Positions 35,701 to 45,906 of a stretch of 64,000 bases of DNA are shown here, in pieces. Positions within the stretch are counted from its first letter, which is position 1; each line of letters opens with the position of its first letter. Below the pieces are notes generated by a model. The model saw only the letters and a list, made by a program, of their open reading frames with translations, was not told the origin of the DNA and searched no databases. This DNA is from Actinophytocola xinjiangensis (GTDB lineage Bacteria > Actinomycetota > Actinomycetes > Mycobacteriales > Pseudonocardiaceae): contig NZ_MSIF01000004.1 in assembly GCF_001921215.1 (NCBI RefSeq), positions 405,010-469,009 on the forward strand, written 5' to 3'. The position numbers were made by a program, and so were the translations under genes.

Positions 35701-37199
35701 TGCACGACGACTTCTTCGCCGTGGGCGGCGACTCGCTGTCCGCGACCCGGATCATGGCGCGCGTCCGGCGGGTGCTCGACGTCGAGCTGACCGTCCGCGA
35801 CCTGTTCGACGCGCCGACGGTCGCCGGGCTCGCGGCGCTGGTCGAGGCGGGGCGGACCGTGGCCGACCGGGCGACGGACGGCCGGAACGTGTTGTCCTAC
35901 GGGCAGCGCGGCCTGTGGTTCCTCGACCAGCTCGCCCCCGGTGGCGTCGCCTACAACGAGCGCTACGCGCTGCGGCTCACGGGTGACCTGGACGTGGCCG
36001 CGCTGGACCGCGCGCTGCGGGAGGTCGTGCGCCGGCACGAGGTGTTGCGCACGGCGATCGACGTGGTCGACGGCGAGCCCGTGCCCCGGGTCGTCGCCGT
36101 GCCCGACAGCGTGCTGGAACCGTCTGTCGACTCGGTCGCCCGACCGTTCGACCTCACGGCCGGGCAGCTGCTGCGGGCCGCGGTGGCGCGGACCGGCCCC
36201 AACGAGTGGATGGCCGTGCTGGTGATGCACCACATCGCGTGCGACGCCTGGTCGATCCGCGTCCTCATGCGCGAGCTGACCGCCCTGTATGCCGCGTTCA
36301 CCCGGGGCGAGCCGTCGCCGCTGCCGGAACTGGACACCCAGTATGCGGACTACGCGCGTGTGCAGGCCGCTCGGCTCGGTGGCCGCCTGGAGACGCTGGT
36401 CGACCACTGGCGCACGCGCATGGCGAGTGCCACGGTGCTCGACCTTGCCCCCGGCAGGGAACGCGGGAGGCGACCGGCGGCCGTGGCCGCGGCGACCCTG
36501 CCGCCCGAGGTGTGCCACGCGGTGAAGAACCTGGCGGCGAACCACCGGGCGAGCCTATTCATGGCACTGCTGACCGGGTTCGCGATCGTCCTCCGCGACC
36601 GGACCGCCGAGGACGACATCGTGGTGGGCACCGACGTCGCAGGCCGGGACCGGGCGGACTGGGAGGCGCTGATCGGCTTCTTCGTCAACCAGCTCCCGCT
36701 GCGGATCGACCTGACCGGCGATCCTACCTTCGGCGAGCTGCTCGACCGGGTCCGCGAGGTGACCCTGGACGCCTACGCGCACCAGGAGCTGCCGTACGCC
36801 CGGATGGTGGACGCGCTGCGCCCGAACCGTGCCCCGGCATTCCAGACGAAGCTGGTCCTGCAGAACGTGCCGGACGAGGACCTGCGGCTGCCCGGACTGG
36901 CCCTGGAGCCGATCGAACAGCACCGCGGCACCGCCCAGGTCGACCTGAACGTGCGTGCCGCGGAGGCACCGGATGGGCTGCGCCTGTCCGCCGAGTACGA
37001 CGCGGACCTGTTCGAGGCCGTCACGGTCTCCGGCTTGCTGGCCGCGCTGACCGCCGTGCTCGACCGGGGGGCGTCCGCGCCGGACACCCGCCTCTCGGCG
37101 CTGAGACAGGCCGGACACCACGACGACCGGGCGGGCGCGGCCCGACTGAGCCGGGCCCGCCGCCGCGCGGCGACCGGACGGGACAAGGGGGAGCAGTGA
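29697..37199 (+). CDS. NRPS: C-A-PCP-X-A-PCP-C, X = His-less condensation-like domain
   Basis: A 2500-residue NRPS. C1 (HHIAADG near 161); A1 (TSGSTGAPKGV near 624; code D-T-E-R-F-G-V-I-D-K, the Arg at position 278 could face an acidic side chain); PCP1 (ALGGDSIRT near 1007); X (about 1060-1480), condensation-like, opening with the DAYPLSATQAGMVF block but with LALVLDGWS where HHxxxDG should be, so no catalytic His; A2 (code V-D-W-L-Q-S-V-x-D-K with one gap, beta-alanine type); PCP2 (AVGGDSLSA near 2008); C-terminal C (HHIACDA near 2178, Gly of the motif replaced by Ala). Ending in a C domain means it condenses with the carrier domain of the next NRPS. X resembles the interface domains that recruit beta-hydroxylases, and the next gene encodes such an enzyme. 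GTG start overlaps the previous stop; an ATG at 29718 is an alternative. Confidence 0.92.
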   Translation: MTERNARMATLSLARRALMAELVRERSGAIPRRPAGADPLSAAQQRMWFLDQYEPAQPVYNVYVAVRLVGALDVDALSRAIDTVVERHEILRTTYALSDGAVTPVVQPPSPRPLPVVDVVDEVAAAGEQARLPFDLATGPLLRTLLLRKAEHDHVLVLTLHHIAADGWSLGVLVTEITALYRAFTSDQPNPLPPLRVQYADYAHWHRAQADGPTADRQLAYWRERLVGAPALLVLPTDRPRPVRRSGIGRRQRFIVGRDLVAALESVARSERVTLFMTLLAALNVVLARYSGQADVCVGTPIANRTRPELENLIGYFANTLVLRTDLSGDPTFRDLLGRVREATVGAYDHQDVPFERLVDDLAPDRDPSRTPLFQVLLVLQNAPMPTPATPDVVVSDVEMHNGTAKFDLTLMVYDQDGELTVTVEYATDLFDDTTITRFFGHLRNTMTALTADLDRPVWTFEQTGADERALIASWNDTDAPLDTSLLVHHRIDAQAARTPDAVAVETDDGSVTYGDLVRRANGLAHRLRAAGVGPESPVGVLLDRSADQIVALLAVLKAGGGYLPLEPEYPAERVAYLLRDTGARVLVSERHVASVVRVDPKADPADTAPAADVTGPSLAYVIYTSGSTGAPKGVVGTHEGMLNRLTWLCDTYGFDAADRPLFKTPFSVDTSIEEIFAPLLVGGCVVVARPDAHRDPAYLVDAVIRHGATRLRFVPSLLGPFLAEPGVRECGSLRQVFSGGERLPRVLERRALDVLGPILHNVYGPTEASIDVTAWQCRADDDLAMVPIGTPMANARVHLLDGHLRPVPVGVPGELYIGGVCVGRGYLGKPGLTAERFVPDPFAEGRRLYRTGDRARHLPDGRIEYLDRVDRQVQVRGHRVEPGEVEAALTRCAGVDDAAVATVPDRDGMPRLVAYLVGGTTITRVRAELRDRVPDHLVPAVFVFVPALPLTPNGKLDRRALPVPDDTRPEVGDFVPPTGPRETALAAIWRDVLGLERVGAEDNFFALGGDSIRTIRVVSMARDEGIGLSVRDLFEHQTVRGLAAAGDTAAAPSTRTAPFDLVHEETPPGIEDAYPLSATQAGMVFDRELEGDPATHHLVLSFHLRGRFDRDALVDALVWAAGRHPALRTSFSLADYSRPVQLVHRTATVPFTVDDLTGAADQDGRIAEWVERERGRPFDLAEPPLVRAHVHLRGPDAFQFTLSSLALVLDGWSVASLLTELFEAYASRRDGEPWPDAPAPASTYRDFVACELADAAGEPAEVTSTPLPPPWGEPGPGLVDVPLREGISAELRRLAEQAGVPLKSVLLAAHLRVLSLVTGRADVATGLVTNGRLEETDGDRVLGQFLTVLPVAARMAHGSWESLARDAFAAERTGLAARHHPTVRAGTRFETVFNFVHFHVYGQLDGVDLVDSAGFDGTNFPLFTEFSIHPVSGAVRLRLQHKPGRLGAEQIADIARHYATVLAVMVDEPTSRHDRLPLPVPKTPAVVEPTFSGRTIPELFAARAASRPDAVALVSGDLRMTYRELDECSNALASRLRAAGVRPETVVGLVLRRSVETVVGMLGVLKAGGVYAVVDPEPAARRAELLTAARADVVVTTGDVAMDGPVVRVDLSARAEATACPSDPDQLACLVFTSGTTGRPKAVGLPHRQIVNRLAWSWRAHPFEPDEVGCLKTPSGFVDSLWEVFGTLLAGVPSVVVAEDDARDPYRLTALLAEHWVSRVLLVPSLLRMMLDAHPNLAERLPRLVLWQTSGEPLPDDLRRAFAARLPSARLVNVYGATEAWDATSADVTHGAGIVPIGQPLDGTRVHILGPALRRAPVGWPGELYVGGEGVARGYANDPATTAARFVPDPFRTGGRLYRTGDLARLLPDGRMELLGRADQQLKVRGVRVEPAEIEAVLRRHDAVREAVVVAGDSGLVAFYVGDADPDDLRGHARRRLAAAVTPSAFVALDVLPSTANGKVDRRALARLVPDRQAVVPAGSDTERTLVEIWAEVLRHNGIGVHDDFFAVGGDSLSATRIMARVRRVLDVELTVRDLFDAPTVAGLAALVEAGRTVADRATDGRNVLSYGQRGLWFLDQLAPGGVAYNERYALRLTGDLDVAALDRALREVVRRHEVLRTAIDVVDGEPVPRVVAVPDSVLEPSVDSVARPFDLTAGQLLRAAVARTGPNEWMAVLVMHHIACDAWSIRVLMRELTALYAAFTRGEPSPLPELDTQYADYARVQAARLGGRLETLVDHWRTRMASATVLDLAPGRERGRRPAAVAAATLPPEVCHAVKNLAANHRASLFMALLTGFAIVLRDRTAEDDIVVGTDVAGRDRADWEALIGFFVNQLPLRIDLTGDPTFGELLDRVREVTLDAYAHQELPYARMVDALRPNRAPAFQTKLVLQNVPDEDLRLPGLALEPIEQHRGTAQVDLNVRAAEAPDGLRLSAEYDADLFEAVTVSGLLAALTAVLDRGASAPDTRLSALRQAGHHDDRAGAARLSRARRRAATGRDKGEQ

Positions 37200-38218
37200 G
37201 CACGACACCGAAGTCAGCCGCGCCGGGGCGAGTCCGCAGGCGCGCCGTGCCCGACGAACTGGTGCGGTTCACTCCGCTCCGCGCCGACCGGCGGCTGCCT
37301 CTGGTGGCGCGGCCCACGGTGCGGGGGGTGAACCTGACCGCGTGGGCAGTGGCCCACCGCGACACCGTGGAAGCCGCCCTGCACAGCGACGGCGGCGTGC
37401 TGTTCCGCGGGTTCGGGGTGCCGTCCGCCGAGGCTTTCCAGGGCTTCATGACCGCGATGTACACCGAGCTGGTCGCCGAGCACGAGCGGTCCTCGCCGCG
37501 CAGCCGGGTTTCGGGGAGCGTGTTCACCTCTACCGACCACCCGGCCGACCAGGCGATCTTCCCGCACAACGAGATGTCCTATTCGCACCGGTGGCCGATG
37601 CGGATCGCGTTCTGCTGCCTCACCGCCGCCGAGACCGGGGGCGCCACCCCGATCGCCGACACCCGCGAGGTGCTGCGGCTGATCGACCCCGACATCCGGG
37701 AAACGCTGGTGCACAGGAAGGTGCAGTACGTCCGCAACTACGGCGGCGGGTTCGGGCTGCCCTGGCAGACGTCGTTCCAGACCACCGACAGCACTGAGGT
37801 AGACGCCTACTGCGCGAGCGCGGGCATGGTCGCCGAGTGGCTCGGCCCCGACCGGCTGCGCACCCGCCGGGTCGCATCGCCGGTCGCCCGCCACCCCGTC
37901 ACCGGCGAGCAGGTGTGGTTCAACCACGCCACGTTCTTCCACGTCGACACGCTGGAACCGGCGCTGCGGGACGCCTTGACCGCCGAACTCGCCCCGGAAG
38001 ACCTGCCGACGCACACCTTCTACGGCGACGGCACGGAGGTCGAACCCGACGTGATGGCCGGGCTGCGGGCGGCCTACCGGGCGGCGACGGTGTCGTTCCC
38101 CTGGGAAGAGGGCGACGTCCTGCTGCTGGACAACATGCTCGCCGCGCACGCCCGCGCGCCCTTCACCGGGACACGCCGGGTGGTCGTGTCGATGGCCAGG
38201 GAGGAGGGCGGGGCATGA
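37196..38218 (+). CDS. SyrP/TauD-type Fe(II)/2-oxoglutarate dioxygenase (amino-acid beta-hydroxylase)
   Basis: A 340-residue TauD/TfdA-family oxygenase. Iron ligands: His124 and Glu126 in PHNEMSY (HxE rather than HxD, as in the SyrP family) and His318 in [12 protein letters not shown]. The 2-oxoglutarate-binding Arg follows in GTRRVV. SyrP hydroxylates aspartate on an NRPS carrier protein, and relatives act on other carrier-bound residues. It lies between the two NRPS genes that contain interface-like X domains, overlapping both (GTGA before, ATGA after), which supports action on an assembly-line-bound residue. The best candidate substrate is the residue loaded by A1 of the preceding NRPS, but this is inference. 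Confidence 0.85.
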   Translation: MSTTPKSAAPGRVRRRAVPDELVRFTPLRADRRLPLVARPTVRGVNLTAWAVAHRDTVEAALHSDGGVLFRGFGVPSAEAFQGFMTAMYTELVAEHERSSPRSRVSGSVFTSTDHPADQAIFPHNEMSYSHRWPMRIAFCCLTAAETGGATPIADTREVLRLIDPDIRETLVHRKVQYVRNYGGGFGLPWQTSFQTTDSTEVDAYCASAGMVAEWLGPDRLRTRRVASPVARHPVTGEQVWFNHATFFHVDTLEPALRDALTAELAPEDLPTHTFYGDGTEVEPDVMAGLRAAYRAATVSFPWEEGDVLLLDNMLAAHARAPFTGTRRVVVSMAREEGGA

Positions 38219-41200
38219 CGACGACCGGAGTGGAGGGCTACCGGCTCTCCCCTGTGCAGCAGCGGCTGTGGACCTTGGGCGGCCCGGACGTGCGGCTCAC
38301 CCTGCGCGTGGATGACGTGCCGGACTCGGCCGTGCTCGCTGCGCTGCGCCGGATCGCCGACCGGCACGAGATCCTGCGCACCACGTTCCCCGTGCCCGCG
38401 GCGATGGACATGGCTGTGCAGGTGATCGGCGACGAGCCCGCGTACCGGGTCGAGCGCACCCGGTCCGGCTGGGAGATCACCCTGTCGCCGCTGGCCGCCG
38501 ACGCCGCGTCGCTGGGCGTGCTGGCGCGGGAACTGGGCGACGAACTGGCCGGGATCGCCCCCGTCCAGCCGCCGCAGTACGCCGACCTGGCCGAATGGCT
38601 GCACGAGACGCTGGAGTCCGGCGACGACGACGCCGCCCTGGGACGGGCGCACTGGGCCGCGGTGGCCGCGCGGTGCGACCGCGCCGGGTTCGCCGGTCCT
38701 CTCGTAGAGCCGGTGCGGGCGCGGGCCGTCCTCGGCGCGGCCGTCTCGGCCCGGCTCGGCGCGGACGCGGAGACCGTGCTCCTCGGCTGCTGGCAGGAAG
38801 TGCTGCGCGCCTCGACCGGACGGCCGGATCTCGTGGTGGGCGTCGCCCAGGACGGGCGGCGGCACGCCGAACTGGTGCGGGCGATCGGACCGCTCACCCG
38901 GCACGTGCCGGTGCGGTGCGTCCCCCAGCCCGACCTGAGCGTGGCGCTCGAGGTGGCGACGCGCTGGCAGGAGCACTTCGACTGGGACGAGTTCGCCAGC
39001 GCCGTCGGGCCGGACACCACCTGCTTCCCCGCGCTGTTCGACTTCGCCGACGTGTCCGGCGCGGGCGCGGTAACCGTGACGGGTGTGGCGGCGGACGAGG
39101 ACGGCGCGGTCCGGCTCTCCTGCCTCCGTCGTGCCGACGACATCGTGCTGACCGTGCACCACGAGCCCGCGTACGCCGAGCTATGGCTGGAACGGCTCCA
39201 GACCGTGCTGGCCGGGCGCCTGGCCGGGCTGGGCGACCTGGAGGTCGTCGGCGAGCGGGAACACCGCACCCTGCTGTCGTTCTCCGGCGTGGCCGGGGAC
39301 GAGCGCACCGACACCTTCCACGGGCTGTTCGCCGCCCAAGCCCGCCGCACCCCGGACCGGACCGCGCTGGTCGCAGGGCAGGACCGACTCACCTACGCCG
39401 AACTCGATGCCCGCTCCGACCGGATCGCCGGATGCCTGCGGGCCCAGCCGGACGAGGCGGTCGGGCTGTGCCTGGCGCCGTCGGCCGACCTGGTCGCCGG
39501 GCTGCTGGGCGTGCTCAAGGCGGGCGGCGCGTACCTGCCGCTCGACCCCGCGCTACCCGCCGAGCGGATCGCGTTCATGCTGGCCGACGCCGGAGTCACC
39601 CAGGTGCTGACCGACACCGCGCTCGCGCCCAAGTTCCCCGACCACGACGTCGTCACCGTGGACGATCTGCCCGACCGCGCGAACCCCACCGCGGCGGCCA
39701 CCCCGGCGAACCTCGCGTACGTGATCTACACCTCGGGCTCGACGGGACGGCCCAAAGGCGTCCAGGTCGAACACCGCGCGGTGGCGCACTTGGAAACCGC
39801 GATGCGGCAGGCGATCCACCGCCACCACATCACCGGGCCCGCCGATGTCGCGGTCAACTGCGCGCTGTTCTTCGACGCCTCCGTGCAGCAACTCGCGTTC
39901 CTGCTCACCGGGCACACCCTGCACGTGCTGCCGGACCGGACCCGGCAGGACGACTTGCTGCTCGTCGACTACGTGCGCGACCACCGGATCGACGTGCTCA
40001 ACTGCACGCCGTCCCAGCTCAGGCCGCTGCTGGACGGCGGACTGCTCGACGCGGCCCCCGCGCTGCTCCTCGTCGCGGGCGAGGAGATGACACCCGACCA
40101 GTGGACCCGGCTCGGCGACACGACCGCGACCGCCGCCTACAACATCTACGGCCCCACCGAGTGCACGGTCAACGCCACCGCGGTCCGGGCGGGTGAGGGG
40201 AAGCCGTCGATCGGCGGCCCGCTGCCCGGCTACCAGGTCTTCGTGATGGACGAGCGCCTGCGGCCCGCGCCCGTCGGCGCGCCCGGCGAGCTGTACCTGG
40301 GCGGCCCGGCACTGGCCCGCGGTTACCTGCGGCGGGCGGCGCTGACGTCGACGCGGTTCGTGCCACACCCGTTCGGGTCCGGTGAGCGCCTCTACGTGAC
40401 CGGCGACCGGGCGCGGTGGAACCCCGACGGGACACTCGAGTTCCTGGGCCGCGCCGACCACCAGGTGAAGATCCGGGGCCACCGGGTCGAGACCGGGGAG
40501 GTCGAAGCCGTTCTCCGCGAGCACCCGGAGGTGCGCGACGCGGCCGTGGTCGTCCGGGAGGACGAGCAGGCAGACCGGCGGCTGCTGGCCTACGTCGTCG
40601 GGCCGCCGGAGGGCCTGCGTGAGTTCCTGGCCGAGCGCCTGCCCTCGTACCTGGTACCGAGCGGGTTTGTGGCCATGACCGAGTTCCCCCGCACCTCCAA
40701 CGGAAAGCTCGACCGCGCCGCGCTGCCCGCGCCCGGCGTCCGACCCCCGGGAACGGAGTACGTGCCGCCCGCCTCGGCGACCGAACGCGTGCTCGCCGAG
40801 GTGTGGCGGGAGGTCCTCGGGGTTGAGGTCGGCGTCGAGGACAACTTCTTCTCGGCGGGCGGCGACTCGATCCGCAGCATCCGGGTCCGGGTCGAGGCGC
40901 AGCGCCGGGGCGTCCGAGTGTCTGTCCAGCAGATGTTCGACCACCAAACGGTCAGGGCCCTGGCCGCCGCGGTCGGTCCGGTCGCGGACGAGGACGCGCC
41001 CACCGCGCCGTTCGACCTGGTCAGCCCACGCGACCGGGAGTGGCTGCCCGATGACGTGGTCGACGCCTACCCGCCCACGATGATGCAGCTAGGGGTGCTG
41101 TTCCACAGCGAGCTGAACCCCGAACTGCCGATGTTCCACAACCTCCACGGCGCTCACCTGCGCGCCCCGCTGGACGTGCCCGCGCTGCGGACGGCGCTGG

Positions 41201-44200
41201 CGGGACTCGCGGAGCGGCACCCGATGCTGCGCACGTCGTTCGATCTGACCACCTACAGCGAGCCGCTCCAATTGGTGCACCGGCTGGCGAAGGTTCCGCT
41301 GCGCGTCGAGGACCTGCGCGGGCTGACCGAGGGCCAGCAGCGCGAACGGCTCGCCGAGTTCACCGCCGCCGAACTGCGCGACCGGTTCGACCGGACCCAG
41401 GCCCCGCTGCTGCGGATGGCCGTGCACCGCCGGTCCGACGACACGTTCCAGTTCACCCTCACGCTGCACGAGAGCGTCGTCGACGGGTGGAGCGTCGCCG
41501 CCCTGCTCACCGAGCTGTTCGAGCGCTACCGGGCCGTGCTCGCCGGAGACGCGACGCCCGCCGACCCGCTGGCCGCCACCTTCCGCGACTACGTGGCCGC
41601 CGAGCGGCGCGGCCTGGCCGACGCCGACAGCGCCGAGTTCTGGCAGGCGGAGCTGAGCGGGATGCCCACGGCTCGGCTCCCGGCCGGGGACGGCGGGCAC
41701 CGGATGATCCGCGTGCCGGTCGACACCGAGACCTCGGCCGGGCTGTGGCGGGTCGCGCGGGCCGCGTCGGTGCCGCTCAAGAGCGTGCTGCTGGCGGTGC
41801 ACCTCCACGTCGTGGGCGAGTTGCTCGGGACGCCGGACGTGGTGACCGGACTGGTGGCCAATGGGCGGCTGGAGACCGCGGACGGGGACCGGGTGCTGGG
41901 CCAGTTCCTCAACACCCAGCCGCTGCGGCTGGACACCCGGCGTGCGTCGTGGCCGGACCTGGCGCTGGCCGCGTTCGACGCGGAGCGCCGCCTGCTGCCG
42001 CACCGCAGGTACCCGGTGGCCCGGGTCGAACAGGACCTGGGCGGACGGCTGTTCGACACGCTGTTCAACTTCACCCGCTTCCATGTCTATCGGGGCCTGC
42101 GGGACGTGGACGTGCTCGACCGCCAGTTCACCGAACGCATGGACGTCGCCCTCGCCGCGGACTTCTCGGTTGGCGGCCTGGACGACAGCGCCGACCCGGC
42201 GATCGGCCTGACGATGAACTGCAACGGCGTCGACGCCACCAGGGCCGAGGCGATCGCCGCCCGGTACGCCTCCATGCTGGCCGCCGCCGCGGCCGGCAGC
42301 GAGCTGCCCGAGCCCGCCGCGGTGGCGCGTGCCGTGGGCGCCGATGGCGAGATCGACGGCCTGCTCACCGACCGGTTCGCCGCGCGGGTGCTGCGCACCC
42401 CGGACGAGGTCGCCCTGGTGTGCGGCGATGTGTCGCTGTCCTACCGCGAGTTGAACACGCGGGCGAACCGCGTCGCGCACGCCGTGGCCGCCCAGGGGAT
42501 CGGTCCGGAGGACGTGGTGGCGCTGACGCTGCCGCGCTCGGCCGACGCTGTGGTCGCGCTGTTCGGCGTCCTGAAGTCGGGCGCCGCCGCGCTGCCCATC
42601 GACCCGGACCAACCCGCGCCCCGGATCGCGGCCCTCCTGGACGACGCCCAGCCCGCGCTGACCCTGTCCGCGCTGGACCGGCAGGCGAGCAGCCGCGACG
42701 ACGACCCGGACGTGCGGCCGGACCCGGCCAACGCCGCCTACCTGCTCTACACCTCCGGCTCGACGGGACGACCCAAAGCCGTGGTCGTGCGGCACCGCGG
42801 CCTGGCCAACCTGTTCGACGACCACGCGGCCGTGCTGTTCCCCGGTCCGGAGCGCATGCGGGTCGCGCTGACCGCGTCGCTCGCGTTCGACACGGCTTGG
42901 GAGGGCCTGCTGGCGATGGTCTCGGGCCACGAGCTGCACCTGATCGGCGACGACGTGCGGCGGGACGCGGGCGCGCTGGTCGCCCACGTCCGGGAACACC
43001 GGATCGACCTGCTCGACGTGACGCCGTCGTACGCGCGGCTGCTGTTGGAGGCCGGTCTGCTGGACGGTCCGCGCCCGCCTCGGGTGCTGATGCTGGGCGG
43101 CGAGGACGTCCCGGCCCCGCTGTGGCGGGCGGTGGCGTCCGCGCCGCACACGACCGGCCACAACTACTACGGCCCTACCGAGTTCACAGTGGACAGCCAC
43201 GGCCGCGAGGTGGCCGGCGACGACCCGTCCATCGGCGCGCCGATCCGTAACACCGCGGCCGCCGTCCTCGACTCGCGGCTGCGGCCGGTCCCCGTCGGCG
43301 TGGCGGGCGAGCTGTACCTGGCTGGCGCGGGATGCGCGCGCGGCTACCACCGGCGCTCCGGGCTGACCGCCGCCCGGTTCGTGCCCGACCCGCACGCGGA
43401 CGGCGGGCGGATGTACCGCACCGGCGACCTGGTGCGCTACCGGGCGGACGGCGCGCTGGAGTACCTCGGCCGGACCGACGACCAGGTGCAGCTCCGCGGC
43501 TTTCGGGTGGAAACGGGCGAGGTCCGCGCCCGGCTGGCTGAACAGCGCTGCGTGCGGGAGGCGGCGGTCGTGGTGCGGGACGGCAAACTCGTCGGGTACG
43601 TCGTCGGCGACGTCGAGCCAGGCGAGCTGCGCGACCACGTTGCTGCCGTGCTGCCCGGCTACATGGTGCCCTCCGCGTTCGTCGTGCTGGACGAACTTCC
43701 GTTGACCGGCAACGGAAAGCTCGACGTGCGCGCCCTGCCCGCGCCCGCCCCGGCCGCGGGCCGTGACCCGAGGTCGCGCCGCGAGGAGCGGCTGTGCGCC
43801 CTGTTCGCACGGGTTCTCGGAGTCGACCGGGTCGCGGTGGACAGCGGGTTCTTCGAGTCCGGGGGAGACTCGCTGCTGGCGATCCGGCTGGTCGGGCTGG
43901 TCCGCGCCGAACTCGGTGTCGACCTGCCCCTGCGGACGCTGTTCGACGCGGACTCCCCCGCGGCGATGGCCGCCGTGCTCGACCGATCCGCGTCCCCCGA
44001 CGACGGCGGCGTGCTGGTAGCGCTGAAGACCACCGGCGCCCTCCCTTCGCTGTTTTGCGTGCACCCGGGCGTCGGGCTCGGCTGGGTCTACGCGGGACTC
44101 CGCGACCACGTGGGGGACCGGCCGCTGTACGGGCTCCAGGCGCGAGGCGTGGACGGTCCGGCCGAGCTGCCCGCGGACCTGTGGGACATGGCCGCCGACT

Positions 44201-44748
44201 ACGTGGCCGAGATCCGCGCTGTCCAGCCGGAAGGGCCGTACCACCTGCTCGGATGGTCGTTCGGCGGGCTGGTGGCGCACGCGATGGCCGACCTGCTCCG
44301 CCAAGCGGGCCAGAAAGTCTCATTGCTCGCCCTGCTGGATGCCTACCCGGTCACCTCCGGCGGGCAGTCCCCGCTGGCGGAGCTGTTCGACGACCTGGGT
44401 GTCTCCCAGGAGCACACCCCGAGCGACCGCGTGTCCGCCGCCCGGCTCCTGGCCGAGCGGGGCCCGCTGTCCGGGATGGCCGAGTCCCGGGTGGCCGCCA
44501 TCGTGGACGTCGCGGTGAACAACTTCGCGCTCGCCGCGCACCGGCCCGGCGTCCACGACGGCGACATCCTGTTCTTCACCGCGGCCCACAGCAGTTCTCC
44601 CGAGGCGCACCAGGCGTGGCTGCCCCACGTCACGGGCGTCCTCGACAACCACTCCGTCGACTGCGCGCACGCCGACCTGGCACGGCCGGAGTCGCTGGTG
44701 TCCATCGGGTCCGTGCTCGCGGCCCACCTGAGGAAGGAACCACGATGA
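38215..44748 (+). CDS. Terminal NRPS: C*-A-PCP-X-A-PCP-TE
   Basis: A 2177-residue NRPS. The N-terminal ~360 residues are a short, degenerate condensation domain with SPLAADA in place of HHxxxDG (near residue 91), probably inactive. A1 ([11 protein letters not shown] near 504; code D-A-Q-N-L-A-I-V-N-K, not assignable); PCP1 (SAGGDSIRS near 880); X domain (about 930-1370), with HESVVDG replacing HHxxxDG so the catalytic second His is Glu; A2 (code D-T-E-D-M-G-Y-V-D-K; acidic residues at 239 and 278 fit a basic amino acid); PCP2 (ESGGDSLLA near 1880); thioesterase (about 1935-2177; GWSFGG near 2012, LLDAYP, catalytic His in [11 protein letters not shown]). The C-terminal C domain of the preceding NRPS probably serves A1-PCP1. 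The TE releases the product by hydrolysis or cyclisation. ATGA overlaps on both sides. Confidence 0.92.
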   Translation: MTTTGVEGYRLSPVQQRLWTLGGPDVRLTLRVDDVPDSAVLAALRRIADRHEILRTTFPVPAAMDMAVQVIGDEPAYRVERTRSGWEITLSPLAADAASLGVLARELGDELAGIAPVQPPQYADLAEWLHETLESGDDDAALGRAHWAAVAARCDRAGFAGPLVEPVRARAVLGAAVSARLGADAETVLLGCWQEVLRASTGRPDLVVGVAQDGRRHAELVRAIGPLTRHVPVRCVPQPDLSVALEVATRWQEHFDWDEFASAVGPDTTCFPALFDFADVSGAGAVTVTGVAADEDGAVRLSCLRRADDIVLTVHHEPAYAELWLERLQTVLAGRLAGLGDLEVVGEREHRTLLSFSGVAGDERTDTFHGLFAAQARRTPDRTALVAGQDRLTYAELDARSDRIAGCLRAQPDEAVGLCLAPSADLVAGLLGVLKAGGAYLPLDPALPAERIAFMLADAGVTQVLTDTALAPKFPDHDVVTVDDLPDRANPTAAATPANLAYVIYTSGSTGRPKGVQVEHRAVAHLETAMRQAIHRHHITGPADVAVNCALFFDASVQQLAFLLTGHTLHVLPDRTRQDDLLLVDYVRDHRIDVLNCTPSQLRPLLDGGLLDAAPALLLVAGEEMTPDQWTRLGDTTATAAYNIYGPTECTVNATAVRAGEGKPSIGGPLPGYQVFVMDERLRPAPVGAPGELYLGGPALARGYLRRAALTSTRFVPHPFGSGERLYVTGDRARWNPDGTLEFLGRADHQVKIRGHRVETGEVEAVLREHPEVRDAAVVVREDEQADRRLLAYVVGPPEGLREFLAERLPSYLVPSGFVAMTEFPRTSNGKLDRAALPAPGVRPPGTEYVPPASATERVLAEVWREVLGVEVGVEDNFFSAGGDSIRSIRVRVEAQRRGVRVSVQQMFDHQTVRALAAAVGPVADEDAPTAPFDLVSPRDREWLPDDVVDAYPPTMMQLGVLFHSELNPELPMFHNLHGAHLRAPLDVPALRTALAGLAERHPMLRTSFDLTTYSEPLQLVHRLAKVPLRVEDLRGLTEGQQRERLAEFTAAELRDRFDRTQAPLLRMAVHRRSDDTFQFTLTLHESVVDGWSVAALLTELFERYRAVLAGDATPADPLAATFRDYVAAERRGLADADSAEFWQAELSGMPTARLPAGDGGHRMIRVPVDTETSAGLWRVARAASVPLKSVLLAVHLHVVGELLGTPDVVTGLVANGRLETADGDRVLGQFLNTQPLRLDTRRASWPDLALAAFDAERRLLPHRRYPVARVEQDLGGRLFDTLFNFTRFHVYRGLRDVDVLDRQFTERMDVALAADFSVGGLDDSADPAIGLTMNCNGVDATRAEAIAARYASMLAAAAAGSELPEPAAVARAVGADGEIDGLLTDRFAARVLRTPDEVALVCGDVSLSYRELNTRANRVAHAVAAQGIGPEDVVALTLPRSADAVVALFGVLKSGAAALPIDPDQPAPRIAALLDDAQPALTLSALDRQASSRDDDPDVRPDPANAAYLLYTSGSTGRPKAVVVRHRGLANLFDDHAAVLFPGPERMRVALTASLAFDTAWEGLLAMVSGHELHLIGDDVRRDAGALVAHVREHRIDLLDVTPSYARLLLEAGLLDGPRPPRVLMLGGEDVPAPLWRAVASAPHTTGHNYYGPTEFTVDSHGREVAGDDPSIGAPIRNTAAAVLDSRLRPVPVGVAGELYLAGAGCARGYHRRSGLTAARFVPDPHADGGRMYRTGDLVRYRADGALEYLGRTDDQVQLRGFRVETGEVRARLAEQRCVREAAVVVRDGKLVGYVVGDVEPGELRDHVAAVLPGYMVPSAFVVLDELPLTGNGKLDVRALPAPAPAAGRDPRSRREERLCALFARVLGVDRVAVDSGFFESGGDSLLAIRLVGLVRAELGVDLPLRTLFDADSPAAMAAVLDRSASPDDGGVLVALKTTGALPSLFCVHPGVGLGWVYAGLRDHVGDRPLYGLQARGVDGPAELPADLWDMAADYVAEIRAVQPEGPYHLLGWSFGGLVAHAMADLLRQAGQKVSLLALLDAYPVTSGGQSPLAELFDDLGVSQEHTPSDRVSAARLLAERGPLSGMAESRVAAIVDVAVNNFALAAHRPGVHDGDILFFTAAHSSSPEAHQAWLPHVTGVLDNHSVDCAHADLARPESLVSIGSVLAAHLRKEPR

Positions 44749-44963
44749 CCAACCCCTTCGACAACCCCGACGGCGTCTTCCTGGTCGTGGTGAACGACGA
44801 GAACCAGCACGCGTTGTGGCCCTCGTTCGCCGAGGTGCCCGCCGGGTGGCGGACCGCGCACGGCCCCGCTGGCCGCGACGAGTGCCTGGACTACGTCGAG
44901 AAGCACTGGACCGACATGCGCCCGGCCAGCCTGGTGCGCCGGATGTCCCGGGTCGATGGCTGA
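44745..44963 (+). CDS. MbtH-like protein
   Basis: A 72-residue MbtH-family protein: [19 protein letters not shown] at the start, [14 protein letters not shown], and WTDMRPASL near the end, with the three conserved Trp residues. MbtH proteins bind the N-terminal subdomain of NRPS adenylation domains and are often needed for their folding and activity. Its place right after the terminal NRPS (ATGA overlap, AGGAAGG ribosome site) shows it serves this assembly line. It overlaps the ABC ATPase gene by 8 bases. Confidence 0.95.
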   Translation: MTNPFDNPDGVFLVVVNDENQHALWPSFAEVPAGWRTAHGPAGRDECLDYVEKHWTDMRPASLVRRMSRVDG

Positions 44964-45906
44964 GCCGGTGGTCGCCGCCGAGGGGGTGGCGCGGTGGTTC
45001 GACGTGAAGCGGGCCCGCGTCACCGCCCTGGAGTCGGTGTCGTTCGAGATCCGCGCGGGGGAGGTGGTGACGGTGCTCGGCACCAACGGGGCGGGAAAGA
45101 CCACCCTGACGAAGATCCTCTCGACGCTGCTGCTGCCGTCCCGGGGGACCGTGCTGGTGAACGGCCACGACGTGGCCGCCGACCCGCGCGGGGCGCGGGC
45201 GGCGACCGGCGTGATCTTCGGCGGCGACCGCGGCCTCTACACCCGGCTCTCCGGGCGCGACAACCTGCGGTTCTTCGGCATGCTCTCCGGGGTCGGCCGA
45301 CGCGATCTGCGGCAGCGGCTGCCCGGCGCCCTTGAGCAGGTCGGGCTGGCGGGTGCGGCCGACCGCGCCGTCGAGACGTACTCGAAGGGCATGCGGCAGC
45401 GGCTGCACATCGCGATCGGGCTGATCGGCAGGCCCAGGGTGCTGCTGCTGGACGAGCCGACCGTCGGCCTCGACCCAGTGGAGGCGCAGCGGCTGCGCGC
45501 AGCGGTCGCCGACCTGCGCGCCGATGGCGCGGCGATCATGTTGACCAGCCACAACCTGCTGGACGTCGAACGCCTGGCCGACCGCGTGCTGATGCTGCGC
45601 GGCGGCCGGATCACCCACGACCTGCCGCTGCCGGAGTTCGTCCGGCAGGTCGGCCACACCGCTACGGTCACCGTGCGCGGCCGTGGCCGACCGCCCGCAC
45701 CGGGCGCGCTGCCCGACGGCGTGACGGTGTCGGAGGTGGCCGACGTCGACGGCGGGTGGGAGGCCACCTTCTACCTGCGCGGCTGGGACCGGCAGACGTT
45801 CGACTACCTCGGCGGGTTCATGGCGGACGCGGACGTGCTGGACTGCGCGGTCCGGGAGTCCCGGGTGGACGACGCCTTCGCCCGGTTGGCGGGCGCGGTC
45901 GGATGA
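44956..45906 (+). CDS. ABC transporter ATPase (DrrA-like)
   Basis: A 316-residue ATP-binding subunit. Walker [12 protein letters not shown] (about residue 43), signature YSKGMRQRL (about 141), Walker [14 protein letters not shown] (about 165) and the switch His in LTSHNL. The C-terminal ~90 residues are the extension typical of drug- and polyketide-export ATPases. With the two permeases that follow it should form an exporter for the lipopeptide, possibly conferring self-protection. Start overlaps the mbtH-like gene by 8 bases. Confidence 0.92.
   Translation: MAEPVVAAEGVARWFDVKRARVTALESVSFEIRAGEVVTVLGTNGAGKTTLTKILSTLLLPSRGTVLVNGHDVAADPRGARAATGVIFGGDRGLYTRLSGRDNLRFFGMLSGVGRRDLRQRLPGALEQVGLAGAADRAVETYSKGMRQRLHIAIGLIGRPRVLLLDEPTVGLDPVEAQRLRAAVADLRADGAAIMLTSHNLLDVERLADRVLMLRGGRITHDLPLPEFVRQVGHTATVTVRGRGRPPAPGALPDGVTVSEVADVDGGWEATFYLRGWDRQTFDYLGGFMADADVLDCAVRESRVDDAFARLAGAVG

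Noticed and set aside
33345..36545. 1066-codon minus-strand frame
   Set aside because: Antisense to the third NRPS; same compositional artefact.
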